Below are positions 32,226 to 36,797 of a DNA stretch of 36,797 bases, in pieces. The stretch comes from Anaerolineae bacterium (lineage in GTDB: Bacteria > Chloroflexota > Anaerolineae > JAFGEY01), in NCBI GenBank assembly GCA_016931365.1, contig JAFGEY010000437.1:1-36797 (forward strand). Reading direction: 5' to 3'. Both the position numbers and the translations under genes were made by a program. How positions within the stretch are numbered: the stretch's first letter is position 1; each line of letters begins with the position of its first letter. The notes under the pieces were generated by a model. The model did not search any database. It was not told the origin of the DNA and saw only the letters and a program-made list of their open reading frames with translations.

Positions 32226-33737
32226 TCACTCCGCCGTCTTGTCCAAAAACACCGGGGCCAGCATTTGCTCGACCGGCGCGTAGCGGTCGGTGAGCATGAC
32301 CAGTTCCGCCTCGGCCAGCAGCGCGTCGACCTCGGTCTCGCTGAGCAGGTTTTGGATGAACAGCGCGTCAAACTCGAACGCAGCCAGGTCGAGCGGCGTG
32401 TCGGTGGCGATGAGGATAAAGGTGCTGCGCACCGTCTCGCGCCAGCTCTGGACGGTGGGCGAGAGGTAAACGTATTTAAAGGTCTGGCGCAGGGTGTACG
32501 TATAGGCGCGCAAAAAACGGCCATATGCGCCGTCGATGATGTTGACCAGGTACAGGCCGTCCGGTTTCAGCCAGGCGTGGACACGATCGTTAAACCCCTT
32601 GGTGGTCAGGTGATAGGGCACCGAAAAGTCGTTGAACGCATCGCCCATGATCATATCGTATTTTTCTGTCGGCGCGCGGTGCAAAAACATGCGCGCGTCT
32701 TCGTTATAGGTCGTCACCTCCATATCGCGGCCGAGGCCCAGGTAATCATAGGCAGTCTCGGTCACGCCGGGATCGATCTCGATCACGTCGACGGTGCTGC
32801 CGGGATAGACGACCGCTATATAGCGGGGAAAGGTATAGCCGCCGCCGCCGATGAACAGCGCGCTCAGGTCTTCGTGCCGCTCGGCTTGATATGCCGTCAC
32901 TTCAGCATAGACCTGCTCATAGCCATACACCAGCCGGGTCGGATCGTCCAGCGAGGAATAGCTGTGCACCAGCCGGTCGAGGATCAGCACGCGTACGGGT
33001 TCGCCATCGTGCTCCTCCTCGTGAACCTTGATGCAAAAATAGTTCGTCTCGCGCAGGCAGGGGCTTTTGGTCCAACCCAGGCCGTAGAACAAGACCGTGC
33101 CGACGATCAGCACCAACAAGGCCCCGCCAAACCAGGCGAGGCGATGGCCGGCCACAAAAAACAGCCCCAGGGCCAGCAGCACCACGGCCACCCCCAGCAC
33201 GATGGTATAGGTGCCCAGCCAGGAGATCAGCCAGAAACCGGTCAGAAAGGTGCCGACAATGCTGCCCACGGTACCGAAAGCATAGATTTTGCCCACCGTG
33301 CTGCCGGCCTTGTCCAGGTCGCGCATCGTCAATTTGACCACAATCGGAGAGATGGTGCCGAGGATGGTCGAGGGGATGAAAAAGAGCGCGGTGATCAGGG
33401 TCAGAATTTCGAGCACAATCGGCCACTCGACCTTGTCCATCAGATCAAGGCGATCCAGGCCGAGCACACCGAGCGAGGTGAGGCCGGCGAGCAAAAACAT
33501 GATCCCCAGCAGCCGCGCCGACGCCCGGCGGTCGGCCAGCCGCCCGCCGATATAGTTGCCCAAGCTGATCCCGGCCAAGATCACGCCGATCACGCTGGTC
33601 CAGGTGTACAGCGACACGCCGACGCTGGGGGCGATGATTCGCCCGGCGACAAGCTCAAGAATCATAATACAACCACTGGAAATAAAGACGATCAGGTTGG
33701 GCTGCCAGAGCCAGGAGCGGGGGGGTGTAGTATCCAT
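32226..33737 (-). CDS. Membrane protein fused to a spermidine-synthase-like domain
   Basis: 503 residues. N-terminal half: about seven hydrophobic helices (NLIVFISSGCIMILELVAGR, VIGVILAGISLGNYIGGRLA, LGTYTIVLGVAVVLLALGLF). C-terminal half (about 250-490): SpeE-type Rossmann fold with FIGGGGYTFPRYI, VIEIDPGV, NEDARMFLHR and DAFNDFSVPYHLTT. The usual aminopropyltransferase gate 'DSTDP.GPA' is changed, so polyamine synthesis is doubtful. Such fusions are widespread and of unknown role. It has AAGGATA before ATG 33737 and is followed three bases later by the SGNH gene. Confidence 0.8.
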   Translation of the reverse strand: MDTTPPRSWLWQPNLIVFISSGCIMILELVAGRIIAPSVGVSLYTWTSVIGVILAGISLGNYIGGRLADRRASARLLGIMFLLAGLTSLGVLGLDRLDLMDKVEWPIVLEILTLITALFFIPSTILGTISPIVVKLTMRDLDKAGSTVGKIYAFGTVGSIVGTFLTGFWLISWLGTYTIVLGVAVVLLALGLFFVAGHRLAWFGGALLVLIVGTVLFYGLGWTKSPCLRETNYFCIKVHEEEHDGEPVRVLILDRLVHSYSSLDDPTRLVYGYEQVYAEVTAYQAERHEDLSALFIGGGGYTFPRYIAVVYPGSTVDVIEIDPGVTETAYDYLGLGRDMEVTTYNEDARMFLHRAPTEKYDMIMGDAFNDFSVPYHLTTKGFNDRVHAWLKPDGLYLVNIIDGAYGRFLRAYTYTLRQTFKYVYLSPTVQSWRETVRSTFILIATDTPLDLAAFEFDALFIQNLLSETEVDALLAEAELVMLTDRYAPVEQMLAPVFLDKTAE

Positions 33738-33772
33738 AATATATCCTTAAAATACGTTATTCGTGATTCGTA

Positions 33773-33842
33773 ATGCGTGAAACGTGAGGATCAGCAAGCG
33801 AACCAAGTCTTTTCCCATCCTCACGCATCACGTTTCACGCAT
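33773..33842. repeat. Imperfect inverted repeat upstream of the spermidine-synthase-like gene
   Basis: Left arm 33773-33791 (ATGCGTGAAACGTGAGGAT) and right arm 33817-33842, which holds the complement interrupted by a 7-base CATCACG duplication. Same family as 31538-31612. The gap 33738-33853 has no gene. Confidence 0.6.
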
Positions 33843-33853
33843 CACTTTTGACG

Positions 33854-34675
33854 TTAATGTCCCAATTCTTTCAGCATCGGCACGGTTTTGCTCACCCAGC
33901 CCAGCGCCGGGTCATCAACGGTGGCCTGGGTGCGCTGCTCGCCAGCCAGGAACCACAAATAGTAGGTCATATAGCCCGGCGCGCTGACCACGGTGTGATA
34001 GCCTTTGGGGGCCATCATGATCGTATTGTCGCGCACAGTAAAGTTTTCTTCTTCATTCTGATCGTTGTAATAGTGGCAGATGCCAAAGCCGTCGGCCGGC
34101 GAGACCTTGAAATAATACATCTCTTCGTGATAGGCCTCGCGCGGCAGATCGTCCTTTTCGTGGCGATGTGGCGGAAAAGTGCTCCAGTTGCCGCTGGGCG
34201 TGAACGTCTCGCCGACGATCAAGCGGCGCGCCAGCAGGTCGGGCTGGCCGGCGACGGTCAGAATTTGGTGAAAATAGCGCTTGAAATTGGCTGCACCCCA
34301 GACGCCGCTGGTTACCTGCTCTGGGCCGATCAGGTATGGCTCGGCTTTCAGGTCGCTCGGCGCGCTGACCAGGGCAATGTCGACATCCCCTTGGGTCGCC
34401 ATCATTCTGAACGCGGTATCCACCGGGATGTAAACTGAATGCGGCTTGCCCAAAAACGGGTTGGGCCGCCCGCCGACGTGGTCAAAGCTCGTGCTGCCGA
34501 TACGGAACGAGGCCTTGCCACCGAGGATCACTGCCAGCACCTCGCGATCCCCACTTCGAGCCAGGTGTGATCCGCCCGTCGACAGCTTGATCAACTCAAA
34601 GTCGAGCAGTTTGCACGGGTTGTAGGGCAGCACGTTCTTGCCCCTGTCCGATGTGAGCGATGCAAAGTATTCCAT
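33854..34675 (-). CDS. IolB-family (KduI/IolB) uronate isomerase
   Basis: 273 residues, IolB length. Two cupin halves; the second has SGNWSTFPPHRHEKDD, EEMYYFKVSPADGFG, NFTVRDNTIMMAPKGYHTVV and APGYMTYYLWFLAG, the metal-binding His/Glu set (HRH...E...H) of IolB and KduI. IolB isomerises 5-deoxy-glucuronate in inositol breakdown. KduI isomerises 5-keto-4-deoxyuronate, the product of the enzyme encoded just upstream (PL22). By sequence it resembles IolB; by context the KduI reaction is more likely. No other inositol genes are in the window. ATG 34675 has AGGGAGG upstream; earlier in-frame starts lack a site. Confidence 0.8.
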   Translation of the reverse strand: MEYFASLTSDRGKNVLPYNPCKLLDFELIKLSTGGSHLARSGDREVLAVILGGKASFRIGSTSFDHVGGRPNPFLGKPHSVYIPVDTAFRMMATQGDVDIALVSAPSDLKAEPYLIGPEQVTSGVWGAANFKRYFHQILTVAGQPDLLARRLIVGETFTPSGNWSTFPPHRHEKDDLPREAYHEEMYYFKVSPADGFGICHYYNDQNEEENFTVRDNTIMMAPKGYHTVVSAPGYMTYYLWFLAGEQRTQATVDDPALGWVSKTVPMLKELGH

Positions 34676-34780
34676 TTTTACCTCCCTGTTCCAAAGATTA
34701 CGAATTGCCAATAGCAACTGTAGGCCGTTCCACACAACGAACTTGGCTCCGACATTGCGGCTATTGCAATTTGCTATTTT

Positions 34781-35947
34781 TTACGGCTCGACCAGATACA
34801 AATTGACCTTTCCCCCGTCGTCCGAGGCATACAGGATTTTGCTGCCGTCCCAACTCCAGGTGGGGTGACAATGGCTGCTCTGCGTGTGCCATGACGTTTT
34901 GTGATTGCACAGCACCGACAGCGTCGCTTTCTCCCCGGAAACATCGATCAAAACCAGGTCATCCACATCGTCGCCGACCAGCACGGTGTTGTCCGGGTTG
35001 GCGTGATAGTGATTGCAGTAAAAGGGCATATCGATACGCTTTACCACGTTGCCATTGCGATCGGCCAGGCCGACAAAAGGGATCATGGCGTTCTGGTTGA
35101 CCTGCACCTCAGTAGCGACGGCCTGGGTACGGCTGGAGGTAATGGTGCCGTCGTGGCCGGGGCCGCGGTCGTCGAAAAATATGTACCCGTCTTGGGTCCA
35201 GAATTCGTGGCCGATCGAATCGTATTCTTCCTGCCGAAAACACGGTTGGGCCTCGCGCGAGACGAAATCGAGCAGCCAGATGCGCTGCGTGACCAGGTTC
35301 CACGGCCCCTCGTGGCAAAAGGTGGCGATGGTCGGATCGTCGGGGCAGAACTGAAAGTGACCCAGCCAGTGGGTGTCTTTATACAGATCGAGTGCGCCCG
35401 AGCCGTCCAGGTAAGCGACGGCAATCCGCCCGTCCTTGATGCGGTAAAAACTCTCCTTGAAGCCGGTGTAATTAGGGCCGCGCGGCACGTCGACCTTTTC
35501 GTTGCGGCTAAAGGCGATGTAACGCCGGTTGCTGGCGATCGACGGTGCGCCGACGCTGAAATGGCCCGTTTCTTCATAAAGGACGGTCGTCTCGCCACTG
35601 GCGGTGTCCAGCTTTTTGATCTGGTTGCCCACGGCATAGACGACCAGCGTGCTGTCGGGCGTCTTGGTCACGCCGCCCACCGAGGCCAGTTCGTCGGTGA
35701 GCTGGACGATCTCACCCGTGTCCAGGTTCATCCGAAAAATATTGTACCGGGGCCGGTCCTGCGGAGCCAGGTCTTGACCCGAGGCGCGGTCAGAGACAAA
35801 GACGATCTCGTTGCGGTGAATGTCAAACGAATTCTCCGTAAAATAGAGATGCACGTTATTACCGGTAGTGGTCAATTGCTTGATCGTCCTGCCGGTTTTG
35901 CTGTCTTGAAATTCTCGCACTTCGGACTGCCAGATTGGGCCGAGCAT
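34781..35947 (-). CDS. ogl: Oligogalacturonate lyase, PL22
   Basis: 388 residues, the usual length. A seven-bladed beta-propeller that cuts short, unsaturated oligogalacturonides to 5-keto-4-deoxyuronate in the cytoplasm. The metal site is intact: Q356, H359 and H361 in QSSHCHPTWSWDG, and a histidine pair H313/H315 in FYCNHYHANPDNT. These match the Gln-x-x-His-x-His and upstream His of characterised Ogl. Other family parts: KTGRTIKQLTTTGNN, HLYFTENSFD and GHFQFCPDDP. No signal peptide. ATG 35947 has AAGGAG upstream. It is the clearest pectin-specific gene of the cluster. Confidence 0.9.
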   Translation of the reverse strand: MLGPIWQSEVREFQDSKTGRTIKQLTTTGNNVHLYFTENSFDIHRNEIVFVSDRASGQDLAPQDRPRYNIFRMNLDTGEIVQLTDELASVGGVTKTPDSTLVVYAVGNQIKKLDTASGETTVLYEETGHFSVGAPSIASNRRYIAFSRNEKVDVPRGPNYTGFKESFYRIKDGRIAVAYLDGSGALDLYKDTHWLGHFQFCPDDPTIATFCHEGPWNLVTQRIWLLDFVSREAQPCFRQEEYDSIGHEFWTQDGYIFFDDRGPGHDGTITSSRTQAVATEVQVNQNAMIPFVGLADRNGNVVKRIDMPFYCNHYHANPDNTVLVGDDVDDLVLIDVSGEKATLSVLCNHKTSWHTQSSHCHPTWSWDGSKILYASDDGGKVNLYLVEP

Positions 35948-35973
35948 AAAATCTCCTTGATTCTCTCAGAAAC

Positions 35974-36046
35974 ACGTCAAACGTCAAACGCCAGGTCAAT
36001 AATTGCGAACCAGATCACTTGATCCCTGACGAATGACGTTTGACGC
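35974..36046. repeat. CGTCAAACG repeats before the PL22 gene
   Basis: ACGTCAAACGTCAAACG (35974-35990) and the inverted TGACGTTTGACGC (36034-36046). Seventeen bases of the first recur at 22970-22987. The gap 35948-36073 has no gene. Confidence 0.6.
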
Positions 36047-36073
36047 ACGATACGATTTACACTCAAATGTCTA

Positions 36074-36796
36074 CTAATTGGGCGGGAACTTGAAGAACGC
36101 CTTCATTTCTTCGTTCCCCTCCATGCCCATCAAATCTTCCAGCACGGCCACGCCCTGCTCAAAAGAGCGTGTCTGGTGACTTTGCAGGACATTATACAAC
36201 AGAATCGACCTGTCGCCAGTTTTGAAGGCCAGCAGATCGCGCTCCATATCCAGCAGTTCGGGCCAGATGCACTCCCACATGATCTTGGGCGGCAGTCCGG
36301 CCACGCGGATCGGCTGGATGCCCTTGGCGTTGACCAGGGCCGGCACCTCGACCACCACATCGTCGGGCACGCCGGGCAGCGCGCCGTTGTTGATTACATT
36401 GACCTGCGCCTGGTACTCGTTGTTATTGACCAGTCCATCCATGATCAGCACCTGCTGCTCGCGGGTCTTTTCGGTACCAAACACCTCGGCGATGCTGGCC
36501 TTCGGGTCGTTGGCCAGGCGGGTCATCTCGGCAATACGCTTTTCCAGCCGCTCGACGAACACCGGGCGGGCCAATTCAGTATCGGGGCCGCCATACGGTT
36601 CGCCGTACCAGCGTTTCTTGGTCTCCAGATCGGTGTGATACCACCAGCCGCCCTTGCGCGGCGTGTCGCCGATGGGCATCAGGCCGTACATTTTATACTG
36701 CTGTACCTCGGCGCGGGAAATGTGAATGTCGTGCGTGCCCTGGGCCACGTGGGTACGCCAGAACTCTTCGGCGCGGGTCTCGATCCACTCGTCGAG
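36074..36796 (-). CDS. Glycoside hydrolase family 4 protein, C-terminal part (partial)
   Basis: The frame is open to the right edge, so 240 codons of the C-terminal half are seen; the NAD-binding N-terminus is cut off. WIETRAEEFWRTHVAQGTHD, KGGWWYHTDLETKKRWYG, VNVINNGALPGVPDDVVVEV, LVNAKGIQPI and LLYNVLQSHQTRS match GH4 enzymes, which use NAD+ and Mn2+ to open alpha- or beta-glycosides. The pattern 'N.G.I.NLP....VE.P' appears as NNGALPGVPDDVVVEVP. Alpha-galacturonidase is a fitting activity here because PL22 follows, but alpha-galactosidase or alpha-glucosidase is possible. Two stop codons in tandem (TAG TAG) end the gene. Confidence 0.82.
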   Translation of the reverse strand, partial: LDEWIETRAEEFWRTHVAQGTHDIHISRAEVQQYKMYGLMPIGDTPRKGGWWYHTDLETKKRWYGEPYGGPDTELARPVFVERLEKRIAEMTRLANDPKASIAEVFGTEKTREQQVLIMDGLVNNNEYQAQVNVINNGALPGVPDDVVVEVPALVNAKGIQPIRVAGLPPKIMWECIWPELLDMERDLLAFKTGDRSILLYNVLQSHQTRSFEQGVAVLEDLMGMEGNEEMKAFFKFPPN

Positions 36797-36797
36797 C

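Noticed and set aside
32184..33773. 529-codon open frame on the plus strand
   Set aside because: Antisense to the spermidine-synthase-like gene; rich in Gln, His and Gly with no recognisable domain.
34901..36022. 373-codon open frame on the plus strand
   Set aside because: Antisense to the PL22 gene, whose metal-site residues are intact.

Overview
The window is a GC-rich bacterial chromosome segment, densely coded on both strands, with no gap over about 300 bases. I see no tRNA, rRNA, CRISPR array or transposase. A core block (rpmH, rnpA, yidD, yidC, jag) shows that it is chromosomal. A split, archaeal-type glutamate synthase, many carbohydrate-active genes, lipobox proteins and many short intergenic repeats suggest an environmental Chloroflexota (Anaerolineae-like) heterotroph. 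This assignment is an inference: no marker in the window fixes the phylum.

Left block (1-5.8 kb, plus strand): the end of a sulfatase, a divergent MOFRL/glycerate-2-kinase-like protein, an enolase homologue that appears to lack the catalytic glutamates, an anaerobic sulfatase-maturating radical SAM enzyme with a SEC-C tail, and an APH-fold kinase. They look like one catabolic cluster, possibly for a sulfated, acidic carbon compound. This is my main candidate for an undescribed pathway. A GH2 glycosidase (minus), an M23 peptidase and a GntR/FCD regulator with a consensus promoter follow.

Middle block (10.1-15.6 kb, plus): a five-gene glutamate synthase cluster made of the FMN/ferredoxin subunit, a polyferredoxin, an FAD-NAD(P) oxidoreductase, a class II glutaminase subunit and a GXGXG subunit. 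Convergent to it, 15.8-25.4 kb (minus) is a seven-gene operon whose genes mostly overlap by 4 bases: a nucleotidyltransferase-like protein, a B12-type radical SAM protein, an FG-GAP lipoprotein, an unknown membrane-anchored protein, a PMT-type glycosyltransferase, a Wzx-type flippase, and an O-antigen ligase fused to a methyltransferase. It looks like a surface glycan assembly operon.

Right block: rpmH-rnpA-yidD-[PQQ-propeller lipoprotein]-yidC-jag (plus, ending at a strong terminator). Then comes a minus-strand cluster of a GH4 glycosidase (cut by the window end), a PL22 oligogalacturonate lyase, an IolB-family isomerase, a membrane-bound spermidine-synthase-like protein, an SGNH esterase and a GH106-like glycosidase. 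This fits breakdown of pectin or rhamnogalacturonan, with the IolB-type enzyme possibly doing the KduI step.

The intergenic gaps carry at least eight kinds of short repeat or hairpin. Several reach into coding sequence, supplying stop codons, N-terminal codons or an in-frame insert.
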